Below are positions 6,853 to 16,580 of a DNA stretch of 44,409 nt, piece after piece. How positions within the stretch are numbered: position 1 is the stretch's first letter; each line of letters begins with the position of its first letter. The notes beneath the pieces are model-generated. The model was not told the origin of the DNA and searched no databases. It worked only from the letters and a program-made list of their open reading frames with translations. The translations under genes and the position numbers were made by a program. This stretch comes from an uncultured Pseudomonadales bacterium (GTDB taxonomy: Bacteria > Pseudomonadota > Gammaproteobacteria > Pseudomonadales > Pseudohongiellaceae), in contig CALTDI010000024.1 in NCBI GenBank assembly GCA_943842505.1, positions 1 to 44,409 of the forward strand. Reading direction: 5' to 3'.

Positions 6853-8079
6853 CTAGCTCGCAGCGAAATCTAGCGGCGCAATGTCTTCGTTCGCTAGCAC
6901 AGAGGCAGGTATCTGGGCTTTTGCTTTGATCAACTGCTTGCTGATCATGAATTCCTTAGGACGCGCCACGCAGTCCACCGCGATTAAGACACCTTGCCTG
7001 AGGTAGAACAGAGCGAAGCTCGCCTCAAGGCCGCCTTTCACGCTCCCGCGCAAAACCACCTCATCGTATCCCGCACTTAGCCCTGCCATCTGCAACTTAA
7101 TCGCATACTGATCCGACCAGAACCAGGGCACGGCATCGTAGACTTGCTGCTTGCCGCAAATATTAGCCGCCACAGTCCGTGCCTGATCGTTTGCGTTTGG
7201 CACCGACTCCAGCCTTATACTGCGCCCATAGATATGACTGGGATGAATCGTACAGTCCCCCGCCGCATAGATATGCTCATCACTGGTCTGACCATACTCG
7301 TTCACGTGAATACCTGATTCACCCTCTAACCCCGCGCTCATAGCTAAGTCTGTGTTAGGTAGCACACCTATACCAACTATTAGGAAGTCTGCTTCAAACC
7401 TTTTTCCATCGGTGCAACATACAAGCATCTGCTTGCCTTGTGCCTCAATATTGTCTACCTCGACCCCCGTGAGAACCTGAACCCCAAAGGATTCATGGAG
7501 CGACTGTATGTACGCAGACATATCCGGGCCGGTAACCCGCTGCAAGATTCTATCGCTCATCTCGAGCACCGTTACACTTACTTCACGCCGCGCCAGAACC
7601 GCGGCCGCCTCCAGACCTATATAACCGCCACCGATAATTAGTGCACGACGCCCCTTTTCAATCTGGGGCTCAAGCTGTGCTATGTCTTGTGCGGTTCGGA
7701 TATAGTGCACATTCTCGACTTCTGCCGCGGGAGCAAACTTGCGTACGCTGGCACCCGTGCATAGGGCTAACTTCTGATAGTCTAGCTTGCGCCCACTCTC
7801 CAGGGTGACCGTTCTTGCTTCGCGATCTATAGCTGTCACCCGCGTCGCTAGCAACAGTTCAATATTGTTATCCTCATACAGTTTTGCCGGTCGCAACTGC
7901 ATCGCATCCAGGCCTTTTTCTCCGGCCAGATGTTCCTTGGACAAGGGTGGACGATGATAAGGCAGCTCGGCCTCGTCACCGATCAGCGTAATCGGGCCCA
8001 CCCAGCCTTCGCGGCGCAATTGCAACGCCAGTGACACACCGGCATGGCTGGCTCCTACGATGATGCAACTCTCACTCAT
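6853..8079 (-). CDS. FAD-dependent pyridine nucleotide-disulfide oxidoreductase (ferredoxin/rubredoxin reductase-like)
   Basis: The protein has 408 residues. The FAD-binding fold starts at once (CIIVGASHAGVSLALQL, with GASHAG in place of GxGxxG). The NAD(P)-binding motif IIGGGYIGLEAAAVL is at 148-162, and YAAGDCTIHPS near 270 is the second FAD motif. The last 90 residues (WFWSDQYAIKLQMAGL onward) match the C-terminal domain of oxygenase-coupled ferredoxin reductases. It has no CxxC redox pair. Such enzymes pass electrons from NAD(P)H to a ferredoxin or rubredoxin, and the partner is not in the window. It lies 45 bases downstream of ung, probably in the same transcript. Confidence 0.85.
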   Translation of the reverse strand: MSESCIIVGASHAGVSLALQLRREGWVGPITLIGDEAELPYHRPPLSKEHLAGEKGLDAMQLRPAKLYEDNNIELLLATRVTAIDREARTVTLESGRKLDYQKLALCTGASVRKFAPAAEVENVHYIRTAQDIAQLEPQIEKGRRALIIGGGYIGLEAAAVLARREVSVTVLEMSDRILQRVTGPDMSAYIQSLHESFGVQVLTGVEVDNIEAQGKQMLVCCTDGKRFEADFLIVGIGVLPNTDLAMSAGLEGESGIHVNEYGQTSDEHIYAAGDCTIHPSHIYGRSIRLESVPNANDQARTVAANICGKQQVYDAVPWFWSDQYAIKLQMAGLSAGYDEVVLRGSVKGGLEASFALFYLRQGVLIAVDCVARPKEFMISKQLIKAKAQIPASVLANEDIAPLDFAAS

Positions 8080-8124
8080 GGTCTAATCTCTATCCTAATT
8101 ATCTGAAGCATTGTTAAGTGGCAG

Positions 8125-8814
8125 CTATGTCGAAAGCTGCCAATCGATGGCTGCCTTATTCTGCGCCAGCAGGTATTCGTTACTCTTGGAGAAATGATGA
8201 TTGCCAAAGAAGCCGCGACTCGCGGAAAGCGGAGAGGGATGAACTGACTCCAAGACAAGATGCCTGTCCCTATCGATCATCGCGCCCTTCTTCTGCGCAT
8301 AGCTACCCCAGAGAATAAACACAATTCCAGTCGCATCCACATTCAGATGATTCACTATACTGTCGGTAAATGTCTCCCAGCCTCTGCCCTGATGAGATGC
8401 CGCCAGACCCGCCTCTACCGTGAGCACAGAATTCAACAGCAGCACTCCCTGCTCTGCCCATTCACTGAGACAGCCATGATCGGGCGGGACAAAACCAACA
8501 TCCGCGACCAACTCTTTGTAGATATTCTGTAGTGAAGGCGGCACCCGCACCCCTTTGCGTACGGAGAAGCATAGCCCGTGCGCTTGACCGGGGCCGTGAT
8601 AGGGATCCTGCCCCAGAATCACAACCCTTACCGCCTCAAACGCTGTAGCATTAAGGGCCGCGAATATCTCATCGCCGGCTGGATAGATGGTCTTCCCCAA
8701 TGCTTTCTGCTCGCGTAGAAATTCACGTAGCTCGGCCATGTAGCCAGAAGTGAGGTCGCTTTTTAGTCGTTCACGCCAGGAGCTGTCTAATTTAATCTCG
8801 CGCTCCTCGAACAT
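8125..8814 (-). CDS. ung: Uracil-DNA glycosylase, family 1
   Basis: Ung removes uracil from DNA to start base-excision repair. The 229-residue length is typical. The catalytic water-activating motif ILGQDPYHGPGQAHGLCFSV holds Asp70 and His73, and the minor-groove loop HPSPLSASRGFFG is near 190-202. It is followed closely by the FAD reductase and preceded by lysS on the same strand. Confidence 0.96.
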   Translation of the reverse strand: MFEEREIKLDSSWRERLKSDLTSGYMAELREFLREQKALGKTIYPAGDEIFAALNATAFEAVRVVILGQDPYHGPGQAHGLCFSVRKGVRVPPSLQNIYKELVADVGFVPPDHGCLSEWAEQGVLLLNSVLTVEAGLAASHQGRGWETFTDSIVNHLNVDATGIVFILWGSYAQKKGAMIDRDRHLVLESVHPSPLSASRGFFGNHHFSKSNEYLLAQNKAAIDWQLST

Positions 8815-8886
8815 TTTAATCTACATTCTCTCTCGGCGATTAACGCCATTCTCTTCTTGCAGGCCTTTTACTCAGCCTAATGAGTT

Positions 8887-10377
8887 CTAGCCCTGATCTT
8901 GCTGCGGACGCATATGTGGAAACAATAGAACGTCTTTAATGGAGGCGGAGTCTGTAAACAGCATTACCAGGCGGTCGATACCAATGCCCTCGCCTGCCGT
9001 GGGCGGCATGCCATACTCCAGCGCCGTCACGTAGTCGTGATCGAAATGCATGGCCTCGCTATCGCCTGAGTCTTTCTGTGCGACCTGCTCCTTGAAGCGC
9101 TCGGCCTGATCTTCGGGGTCATTCAGTTCCGAGAAACCGTTGGCCAGTTCTCTGCCTCCGATAATCAACTCAAACCTGTCGGTAATCTCAGGGTTCTCTT
9201 CGTTGCGTCTGGCTAGCGGAGAGACCTCTATCGGATATTCGGTAATGAAGGTTGGCTGATCTAGCTTGTCCTCTACCTTCTGATCGAATATCTCCATCAG
9301 AATCTTGCCCCTCGGCCATGAATCGTCGAAGTGAACATCGAGGCTATTCGCCAAGGCGGCAACCGACTCTTTCGATGCGAAGGCGCTATCGTCCTCGACA
9401 GCACAGTGCTGCTTAATCGAATCGGTAACGGAGAGCCTAGCGAAAGGTTGTGCGAAATCATATTCCGAACCTTGATAGCTAAGCTTGCTGCTACCCCCAA
9501 CCTCTATCGCTATCCTGCGAAACAGGTCTTCTGTCAGGTCCATCAGATCCTGATAGCGTGCATAGGCCTGATAGAATTCGAGCATGGTAAACTCAGGGTT
9601 ATGCCGCGTAGACAGACCCTCGTTTCTGAAATTACGATTCAACTCGAAGACGCGATCGAAGCCACCCACAACCAATCGCTTCAGAAATAATTCCGGCGCT
9701 ACGCGAAGATACATATCCTGATCCAACGCGTTGTGATGCGTGATGAAGGGTCTGGCCGTCGCGCCACCCGGTATCACCTGCATCATAGGTGTTTCGACTT
9801 CCATGAAATCCAGCGATTCGAAGTACTGCCTTATGAATCGCATGATGCGAGAGCGGGTCTGAAAGATATTCCGCGACTGTTCATTCACGATGAGATCGAC
9901 ATAGCGCTGCCTGTAACGCATCTCGGTGTCGGTCAGGCCCTTGTGCTTATCCGGCAGCGGACGCAGCGACTTCGTCAGCAGCTCGAAACTTGCGGCTCGC
10001 AGCGTCAGCTCGCCCTTGCCTGTCTTAAACATCTCGCCATGGACACCGATGATATCGCCAAGATCAAAAGACTTGATCTGTTCCGCCTGCTCACCCGTGA
10101 ACGACTTATTATTAATATAGATCTGCATCTGCGCGTTGCCGTCCTGAATCACGATAAACGGACCGCGCATGCGAATAATTCTTCCAGCAAGCGTCGCGTT
10201 AATGGCGAGCTCTTCCAATTCTTCTTTTGTCTTACTCTCGTGCTGCTGCGTCAAAACCGCCGACGAATGTTCTTTGACGAAACCATTGGGAAACGCCACC
10301 CTCTGTTCACGAATAGCCGTTAGCTTTTCCCTGCGCTGAGCGATCAGCTTGTTTTCGTCGTGATTGTCTTCAGTCAT
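8887..10377 (-). CDS. lysS: Lysyl-tRNA synthetase, class II
   Basis: LysS charges tRNA-Lys. The 496 residues include an N-terminal OB-fold anticodon-binding domain (about 55-150: [18 protein letters not shown]) and a class II catalytic domain. Motif 2 is [18 protein letters not shown] and motif 3 is [14 protein letters not shown] near the C-terminus. It follows prfB with a 68-base gap, the usual prfB-lysS pair. Confidence 0.97.
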   Translation of the reverse strand: MTEDNHDENKLIAQRREKLTAIREQRVAFPNGFVKEHSSAVLTQQHESKTKEELEELAINATLAGRIIRMRGPFIVIQDGNAQMQIYINNKSFTGEQAEQIKSFDLGDIIGVHGEMFKTGKGELTLRAASFELLTKSLRPLPDKHKGLTDTEMRYRQRYVDLIVNEQSRNIFQTRSRIMRFIRQYFESLDFMEVETPMMQVIPGGATARPFITHHNALDQDMYLRVAPELFLKRLVVGGFDRVFELNRNFRNEGLSTRHNPEFTMLEFYQAYARYQDLMDLTEDLFRRIAIEVGGSSKLSYQGSEYDFAQPFARLSVTDSIKQHCAVEDDSAFASKESVAALANSLDVHFDDSWPRGKILMEIFDQKVEDKLDQPTFITEYPIEVSPLARRNEENPEITDRFELIIGGRELANGFSELNDPEDQAERFKEQVAQKDSGDSEAMHFDHDYVTALEYGMPPTAGEGIGIDRLVMLFTDSASIKDVLLFPHMRPQQDQG

Positions 10378-10445
10378 TTGCCTTGTATTCCTGTGTCTCT
10401 TCTATCGAGAAGAATGTAACGGTTTAAATTCACTGCCCGGTCTTG

Positions 10446-11544
10446 CTATAGACCCATCTTTAAACTGGCTTCGATAAACTTATCCAAGTCACCATCGAGC
10501 ACGGCACCGGTATTGGTCACTTCGATATTGGTTCGTAGATCTTTGATGCGCGAGGCATCGAGGACGTAGGAGCGGATCTGACTGCCCCAGCCGATATCGG
10601 CCTTCGACTCCTCAACGTTCTGCATCTCTTCTTTTTGCTTTAACTCTTCCAGCTCATACAGCTTCGCCTTCAACTGCTTGATCGCCATGTCTTTGTTTTT
10701 GTGCTGCGACCGTTGACTCTGACACTGCACCACAATGCCACTAGGCTCATGGGTAAGACGAATAGCGGAATCGGTCTTGTTTACATGCTGACCACCCGCA
10801 CCACTAGCCCTATAGGTATCGATGCGCACCTGCGACATGTCGAGGTTCACTTCGATGTCATCGTCTATCTCTGGAGAAACGAATACCGACGCGAACGATG
10901 TGTGACGCCTGCTACCGGAATCGAAGGGCGACTTGCGCACCAGCCGGTGCACTCCTGTCTCTGTACGTAGCCAGCCGAAGGCAAAGTCACCACTGATCTG
11001 AATCGTTGCGCTCTTGATGCCGGCTACATCTCCACCTGACACCTCGACAAGCTCGGTCTTGAAGCCCTTACTCTCACCCCAGCGCAGATACATTCGCAGC
11101 AGCATCTCGGCCCAATCCTGCGCCTCGGTGCCGCCCGAGCCAGCCTGAATATCCAGATAGGCGTTTGCCTCATCCATGTCGCCGGAAAACATACGACGAA
11201 ACTCGAGCTTCTCTAATCCGGTCTGAAGTGCGTCGAGATCTTTATTAGCCGCATCGAAGAGCTCCTCATCCGCTTCCTCCTGCGCTAATGCCAGCAACTC
11301 CTCAACCTCAAGGATACCAGAGTCCATCTTTTCTATAGTCTGTACCACCGCCTCCAGGTTCGAACGCTCCTTACCCAGAGCCTGGGCGTATTCGGGCTTG
11401 TCCCAGACTGACGACTCGCCTAGTTCGAGTTCGACCTCAGCCAGCCTTTCCTTCTTAGTCTCGTAGTCAAAGATACCCCCTGAGGCTATCGGTTCTACTA
11501 CTTAACTCCTTTAACATCCCAAGCTGACTGTTAATCTCTAGCAT
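10446..11544 (-). CDS. prfB: Peptide chain release factor 2, with programmed +1 frameshift
   Basis: RF2 terminates translation at UGA and UAA. The gene needs two frames. An ATG at 11544 starts [25 protein letters not shown] and runs into an in-frame TGA at 11467-11469. After a +1 shift at CTT-TGA-C the reading continues as [13 protein letters not shown] to the end at 10446. The product is 365 residues, the normal RF2 length. The release-factor SPF motif ([14 protein letters not shown]) that reads UGA/UAA and the GGQ motif ([10 protein letters not shown]) are present. A simple caller would begin at 11348 and lose about 65 residues. The presence of RF2 fits an organism that uses TGA as a normal stop. 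Confidence 0.96.
11465..11481 (-). promoter_or_regulatory. prfB autoregulatory frameshift site
   Basis: On the coding strand the site reads AGGGGGTATCTTTGAC. A Shine-Dalgarno-like AGGGGG lies three bases before the slippery CTT, then the in-frame TGA and a C in the +1 frame. This is the classic RF2 site: low RF2 slows termination at the TGA and favours the shift, so RF2 controls its own synthesis. Confidence 0.95.
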
Positions 11545-11750
11545 CTTGCGCAATCCTGTGTGCTTCTTTAGCAAAGACCCCATTTTACCTTAATAATCGC
11601 GCAAAATGTCAGCTCCAAATAGCGCCTAGCGCCTGCCTGCCCGCAACTGTGTCGAATAAACGGCAAAGCGTGTAAGCTCTGCGTAGTTTCGAGAATCAAA
11701 TACAGATACACGCCGACTAGCGCCGAACGACATAATGGCCGTACCACAAA

Positions 11751-13748
11751 ATGAAAGTTGAGAACGCCAAAATTACTTGGCTGGAATCAGGCCTACCCTA
11801 TTCCACGCAGTATCAGGATATCTACTATTCTAAAGATGATGAATTGGCAGAGAGCCAGTATATTTTCCTGGATGCGAATCGACTTAGTGAGCGCTGGCAG
11901 CAACAAGCACATCTGGAGAACTTTCAAATAGGAGAATTGGGCTTTGGCAGCGGCCTAAACTTCCTACAGGCAATTAAACTCTGGAAGAGCTGTGAGACTC
12001 GCCCCTCACACCTGCACTATATAGCCTTCGAGAAGCATCCTCTGACCATCGATCAACTGCGCAAAATTCACCAACGCTGGCCCAGCCTGAGTGCACAGAG
12101 CGCCCTGTTACTGGAACACTACATAGATCATAGCGCGGGCTGTCATCGTCTGCTCCTGGATCAGGACATCACTCTCGACCTGTATTTCGGCGATGCTCTG
12201 CAGCAATTAAATACACGAATGACGAACAATTGCCCCCCGGTTCACTGTTGGTTTCTCGATGGCTTCTCCCCGGCTAACAACGAGGCCCTGTGGGAAGAGA
12301 ACCTCATGCATGCGCTTGCGCGAAGCAGCGATGAGAGCACCACACTAAGTTCATACAGCGTCGCCGGAAGAGTGCGCACAGCCCTAAAGAATGCGGGTTT
12401 CGAAGTACATAAAGCCGCAGGCTTCGGGCGCAAGCGCCACAGCCTGACCGGCACCCTGCCTGCTCGAGCAAGTCAAGCCATAGCACCGGATGGTAAGACG
12501 ACTCAGGCTACCCCCTGGTTCGACTTGCCCAGGGTCGGCTTCGAGGGCAGAACGGCGGCCATAATCGGTGCGGGGCTCGCCGGCTGCAGCACCGCATACA
12601 GTCTCGCAAAACGGGGCTGGCAGGTAACCCTCATCGACGCCTCGAGTAAGCCCGCAAGCAAAGCATCCGGAAACTCGCTACTCGCTCTGCGCTGCAGGCT
12701 ATTCAATTCGACGTCTCCTGAGGCCGAGTTCTTCTTGCATGCCTATCTTTTCGCGCTGCGACAGTTCGCCCAGTTTTTCCCCGGCGGCGACCCTGCATGG
12801 AAGCCCTGCGGTGTCTTGCAGATGCGCAATGCGATGAACAAACGCAACCCATTGCAAGCGCAGAAGTTAGACGAACTCTATTCGCCGCAGGTAGTTAACC
12901 TGCTCTCGCAGGACCTCGCGTCGCTAGAGGCAGGAATGACCCTCAGCGAAGCTGCCTGGCACTTTCCCGCCGGCGGCGCACTGAACCCCGCGGCTCTATG
13001 CCAACGCTATCTGGCGCATCCGAATATTCACTGTATCTTCGACACAGCCGTCGATAAGCTGAGCAGGTTGGAAAATAGATGGAGTCTGGAGACAGGTGCG
13101 GCGCGAGTTACTCAGGCCGACGTAGTCGTTATCGCCAATAGTCATGACGCGACAAGGCTAGCGCAATGCGCCGACCTTCCGCTTCAGAGTTTTCGTGGGC
13201 AGACTACCGTGATAGCCGTCAACGAGAAAAGCACCAGGCTCGGCAGTGTCGTAAGTGGGGCCAGGACAGTCTTTCCATCCGTCGATGAGCAACATCTTAT
13301 TTCGGCAAGTTATGCCACGGGCACCCAGGTGCAAACACTCGCCAATGACACCCGTGAGAATCTACGCGGCGCCGCAAGCAATTTTGCAGACGACAACAGC
13401 CTTAGCGATATCCCACTATCGGACAGGGTGTCGATACGCTGCAATTCTCCCGATGGAATACCCCTCGTTGGGATGATGCCAGATCGCGCAAAGATGCGGT
13501 CTCGCTATGGGGAGCTGGCAAGAAATGCCCGAGCAAAATTTAGCACTACGGGACACGACTGCGAGCAATACACAGACGGCCTCTTCCTCAACGTAGCCCA
13601 TGGATCAAACGGTCTTGCCAGTTGCCCACTTAGCGCAGAGTTTCTTGCGAGCCTCATCACAGAGGAGAACCTGCCGCTAAGCGAGGCCATGATAAACACG
13701 CTGAATCCTAGCCGCTTTCTTATAAAAGACTTAAAGAAACAACGCTGA
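11751..13748 (+). CDS. mnmC: Bifunctional tRNA mnm5s2U biosynthesis protein MnmC
   Basis: MnmC makes the last two steps of 5-methylaminomethyl-2-thiouridine at the wobble position of tRNAs such as tRNA-Lys(UUU). The 665 residues carry the N-terminal methyltransferase (about 1-240), with the SAM-binding GELGFGSGLNFL and the WFLDGFSPANN motif. The C-terminal FAD oxidoreductase (about 260-650) has IIGAGLAGCSTAYSLAKRGW. The order matches the fused E. coli enzyme. It is divergent from prfB across a ~206-base gap. The tRNA-Lys(UUU) gene is in the window at 25151. Confidence 0.95.
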   Translation: MKVENAKITWLESGLPYSTQYQDIYYSKDDELAESQYIFLDANRLSERWQQQAHLENFQIGELGFGSGLNFLQAIKLWKSCETRPSHLHYIAFEKHPLTIDQLRKIHQRWPSLSAQSALLLEHYIDHSAGCHRLLLDQDITLDLYFGDALQQLNTRMTNNCPPVHCWFLDGFSPANNEALWEENLMHALARSSDESTTLSSYSVAGRVRTALKNAGFEVHKAAGFGRKRHSLTGTLPARASQAIAPDGKTTQATPWFDLPRVGFEGRTAAIIGAGLAGCSTAYSLAKRGWQVTLIDASSKPASKASGNSLLALRCRLFNSTSPEAEFFLHAYLFALRQFAQFFPGGDPAWKPCGVLQMRNAMNKRNPLQAQKLDELYSPQVVNLLSQDLASLEAGMTLSEAAWHFPAGGALNPAALCQRYLAHPNIHCIFDTAVDKLSRLENRWSLETGAARVTQADVVVIANSHDATRLAQCADLPLQSFRGQTTVIAVNEKSTRLGSVVSGARTVFPSVDEQHLISASYATGTQVQTLANDTRENLRGAASNFADDNSLSDIPLSDRVSIRCNSPDGIPLVGMMPDRAKMRSRYGELARNARAKFSTTGHDCEQYTDGLFLNVAHGSNGLASCPLSAEFLASLITEENLPLSEAMINTLNPSRFLIKDLKKQR

Positions 13749-13825
13749 GCTAGAACAGAGTTAGAAGAGAGTTAGAGAGAACATTAAACGGAACAGGCCA
13801 GCAGCTTTTGCAAGCGACGGGAAAT

Positions 13826-15139
13826 TCAGCGGTCGTAGAAGGCCTGAATCAAAGAAGACATCGACTCAACATCTGCAATACCCGCACTCTCGCGAATAGA
13901 GTGCATCGCAAAACTGGCTATGCCAACATCGACGGTCGCTATACCGAGTAGCGCCGAGGTAATTGGCCCTATGGTACTCCCACAACCCATGTCGGAACGC
14001 ACAACGAAAGACTGATGACTGATATCCAGCCTATTACAGATAGATTTCAGCAGAGCGATGGTGTGACTATTGCTGGCGTAGCGTTGATTTGCATTAATCT
14101 TGATAACGGGGCCGGCATTCAGCTTGGGTGAATGCGCGGCGTCGTGTTTGTCTGAAAAATTTGGGTGCACGCCATGGGCATTATCTACCGAGAGTAAGAC
14201 GGAATTCTGTATCGCCCTGTCGAAACTGGCCGCACTTGCTTTACTTGCCGCACCCTCTTCAGCCTCTAACATCCTCTGCAATACAGATTTCAGAAAAGGA
14301 CCGTCTGCCCCGGCGGCAGAGACCGAGCCTACTTCTTCATGGTCATTGCAAACCAGGATGCTGGCACAGTCATCATTGCTATCGATCAACGAATGCAGTG
14401 CGATAAAACAACTCAGCAGATTGTCGAGCCTGGCACTGCAGATAAATTGCTTGCGCAGACCAACCAACGCAGGAGCCTGTGTGTCGTAGAGTAATAACTC
14501 ATGGGACAGAATAGCCTCGGCAGCAGCAAGCTTAAGCTTCTGCTGCAAGTGTGCCAGCAAGTAGCCTTCGAAGCTGAATTTTTCATCGGTATCTAACTGC
14601 AACAGAATCGGTGGCAGTTCTTTCTGCCTGTTTATCAACCTGCCGTCGTTCGCCGTCACATCGAGGTGAATCGCCAGGCTGGGAATGAACGCTACAGGGT
14701 CTTTGAGATCGACGAGAACGGATTCTACCGCGCCGCCGGCACTCTGATAGCTCACCCTGCCGGCGATAGAAAGGTCTCTATCGAACCAGGGATGAAGCAG
14801 GGCCCCGCCATAGACTTCGACGCCCAGCTGAGCGTAGCCCTGACTGCTCACATCGGCATGGGGCTTCACCTTCAGGCAAGGGCTATCGGTATGCGCCCCC
14901 GCAATTCTAAAACCGGTTTCCAGCAGATCTGCCTTGCCCGTCTTGAAGGCGATAATGGCCGAGTCGTTGCGCAGCACGTAATAACGCGAGCCTTTCTGCA
15001 GCTTCCAGCTATCACCGGCATCGAGGCGCTCGAAACCAGCAGCATCGAGCACAGCCGCCATATTGGCGACGGCATGAAAGGGTGTTGAGGATTGCTGCAA
15101 GAACTGCAGCAATCCGGCTTGAAGATTTTCGTTAGCCAA
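13826..15139 (-). CDS. apeB: M18-family aminopeptidase
   Basis: This is a dinuclear zinc aminopeptidase that trims N-terminal residues, with family preference for acidic or unblocked peptides. The 437-residue length is typical of bacterial ApeB. Metal-ligand motifs are visible: GAHTDSPCLKVKP (about 79-91), VCNDHEEVGS with the catalytic Glu pair, SVDNAHGVHPN and the C-terminal FAMHSIRES with the last His. It converges with mnmC and shares its transcript with no obvious neighbour. Confidence 0.93.
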   Translation of the reverse strand: MANENLQAGLLQFLQQSSTPFHAVANMAAVLDAAGFERLDAGDSWKLQKGSRYYVLRNDSAIIAFKTGKADLLETGFRIAGAHTDSPCLKVKPHADVSSQGYAQLGVEVYGGALLHPWFDRDLSIAGRVSYQSAGGAVESVLVDLKDPVAFIPSLAIHLDVTANDGRLINRQKELPPILLQLDTDEKFSFEGYLLAHLQQKLKLAAAEAILSHELLLYDTQAPALVGLRKQFICSARLDNLLSCFIALHSLIDSNDDCASILVCNDHEEVGSVSAAGADGPFLKSVLQRMLEAEEGAASKASAASFDRAIQNSVLLSVDNAHGVHPNFSDKHDAAHSPKLNAGPVIKINANQRYASNSHTIALLKSICNRLDISHQSFVVRSDMGCGSTIGPITSALLGIATVDVGIASFAMHSIRESAGIADVESMSSLIQAFYDR

Positions 15140-15181
15140 TACTTTTCTCTATGTGTTTGTAGTTGGTATCAGCAACTGAAT

Positions 15182-15883
15182 TTAGCGTATTTCTAATAGC
15201 TCTACATCGAAGATCAATGCGGAATTAGGCGGAATGGCAGGTGTAGGTGAAGCTTCACCATAGGCCATGGCTGCAGGTATAAACAGGCGCCACTTGTCAC
15301 CTACTGACATAAGCTGCAGACCCTCAGTCCAGCCACTAATAACCTGTGACAAACCAAACTGAGCCGGCTCACCACGATCGACAGAACTATCGAATACGGT
15401 GCCATCGATCAGAGTCCCGTGATAATGCGCCAGAACCGAATCGCTTACCGTAGGAGATGCGCTGCCTTCAGGACCAGATTCCAGCACCATGTACTGCAGC
15501 CCAGACTCAAGAGTCACAACACCCTCTTTCGCAGAGTTAGCATTCAGAAAATCCACACTTGCTGCTGTGCTTGCGGCCAATGCCGATTGCTGCTGCTCGG
15601 CCATCTGCTGCTGGAAAAGCTGAATGGCCGCGAACATGTCTTCATCGCTCATCTGTACATTGTCTGCTACCGCATCCAACATACCCGCCACAAATGTCTC
15701 GATCTCTATGCCATCCAAGATGCCCTGGGCTTGAAGATTCTGACCGATATTAACGCCTATTGAATAAGCAATTTTGTCATCATCGCTCTCTAGATTTGTA
15801 TTGCCCTGAGCAAATGCCTGAGCGCTCAATACGATGCTCAAAAGGCCAATCAGGATAGGACTCTTGCCTGTGCTTATGTTCAT
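15182..15883 (-). CDS. FKBP-type peptidyl-prolyl isomerase (Mip/FkpA-like), exported
   Basis: I chose the ATG at 15883, which has AAGGA upstream and begins a signal peptide ending AQAFAQG; an in-frame start at 15940 lacks both. The 233-residue product has an N-terminal dimerisation domain (DKIAYSIGVNIGQNLQAQG, then a Gln-rich helix) and an FKBP domain (about 130-233: AHYHGTLIDGTVFDSS, VISGWTEGLQLM, WRLFIPAAMAYGE). It catalyses prolyl cis-trans isomerisation and aids folding in the periplasm. It lies 42 bases upstream of apeB on the same strand. Confidence 0.92.
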   Translation of the reverse strand: MNISTGKSPILIGLLSIVLSAQAFAQGNTNLESDDDKIAYSIGVNIGQNLQAQGILDGIEIETFVAGMLDAVADNVQMSDEDMFAAIQLFQQQMAEQQQSALAASTAASVDFLNANSAKEGVVTLESGLQYMVLESGPEGSASPTVSDSVLAHYHGTLIDGTVFDSSVDRGEPAQFGLSQVISGWTEGLQLMSVGDKWRLFIPAAMAYGEASPTPAIPPNSALIFDVELLEIR

Positions 15884-16039
15884 ACTAAATTCCTTAGATT
15901 CATTGGACAAATGCCTACGAAAGGGTTCCAATCCAGTCAACGACAGATGAGTCGAATATTAACTGGGATACCCAGTAAATGCCAGTCTCTGCCGGGTGAA
16001 CTCGGCACTATACATGCTCCATCGACAGGAAATACGCGC

Positions 16040-16576
16040 ATGAATCACAGGTCAGTAACCGGCCTTTTTCGCACCCCATTGCGGCCATGCTTTCTCGCTG
16101 CGCTTTTGAGCCTGGCCTCCTGCTCGCAAAATTTCACCGTATCCGTAAACAATCAGGCAGTATTCGACCCTACCGGAAGACTCTATGCTGGCGACCTGGC
16201 AGACCCGGACTTGCAGGGCTGCCTGAATATCGCAATGCAGCAACAGGGTATAGAGAATGCAGGGCTGATGCAGGTGCTATCCTGCGCAAACTCTGCTGTT
16301 GAGACTCTTGCCAATATCCCACAACTGGCAGAGCTGCGTTTCCTCGATGTGAACAACAACAGAATTCGCGACATCTCTCCCCTGCGAGGGCTGCGAAATC
16401 TGAGCGGACTCAATCTTGCGAATAACAGAATTAACGATATAAGCCCCCTACTCAGCATGACCACGCTGACCTCGGTCAATCTGCTTGGTAACAATGAATT
16501 GCCTTGCCAGCAGCTGCAAACACTAGAGGATAGATTAGGAAGCAACTTGAGCCGACCTGCTAGCTGCCAGAATTAG
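16040..16576 (+). CDS. Small leucine-rich-repeat lipoprotein
   Basis: The 178 residues begin at the ATG at 16040, with AGGA about 9 bases upstream. A lipoprotein signal ends in LASC, so Cys28 is the likely lipid anchor. From about residue 95 there are three leucine-rich repeats of about 22 residues with the pattern LxxLxxLxxLxLxxNxIxDIxPL: LRFLDVNNNRIRDISPL, LSGLNLANNRINDISPL and LTSVNLLGNNELPC. The DISPL form is the SDS22/internalin-like type. Such repeats usually bind other proteins; the partner is unknown. Its stop lies 4 bases from the stop of converging miaE. Confidence 0.78.
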   Translation: MNHRSVTGLFRTPLRPCFLAALLSLASCSQNFTVSVNNQAVFDPTGRLYAGDLADPDLQGCLNIAMQQQGIENAGLMQVLSCANSAVETLANIPQLAELRFLDVNNNRIRDISPLRGLRNLSGLNLANNRINDISPLLSMTTLTSVNLLGNNELPCQQLQTLEDRLGSNLSRPASCQN

Positions 16577-16580
16577 CGCC

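Noticed and set aside
9733..10323. 196-residue plus-strand frame
   Set aside because: It is antisense to lysS, which is certain from motifs and length.
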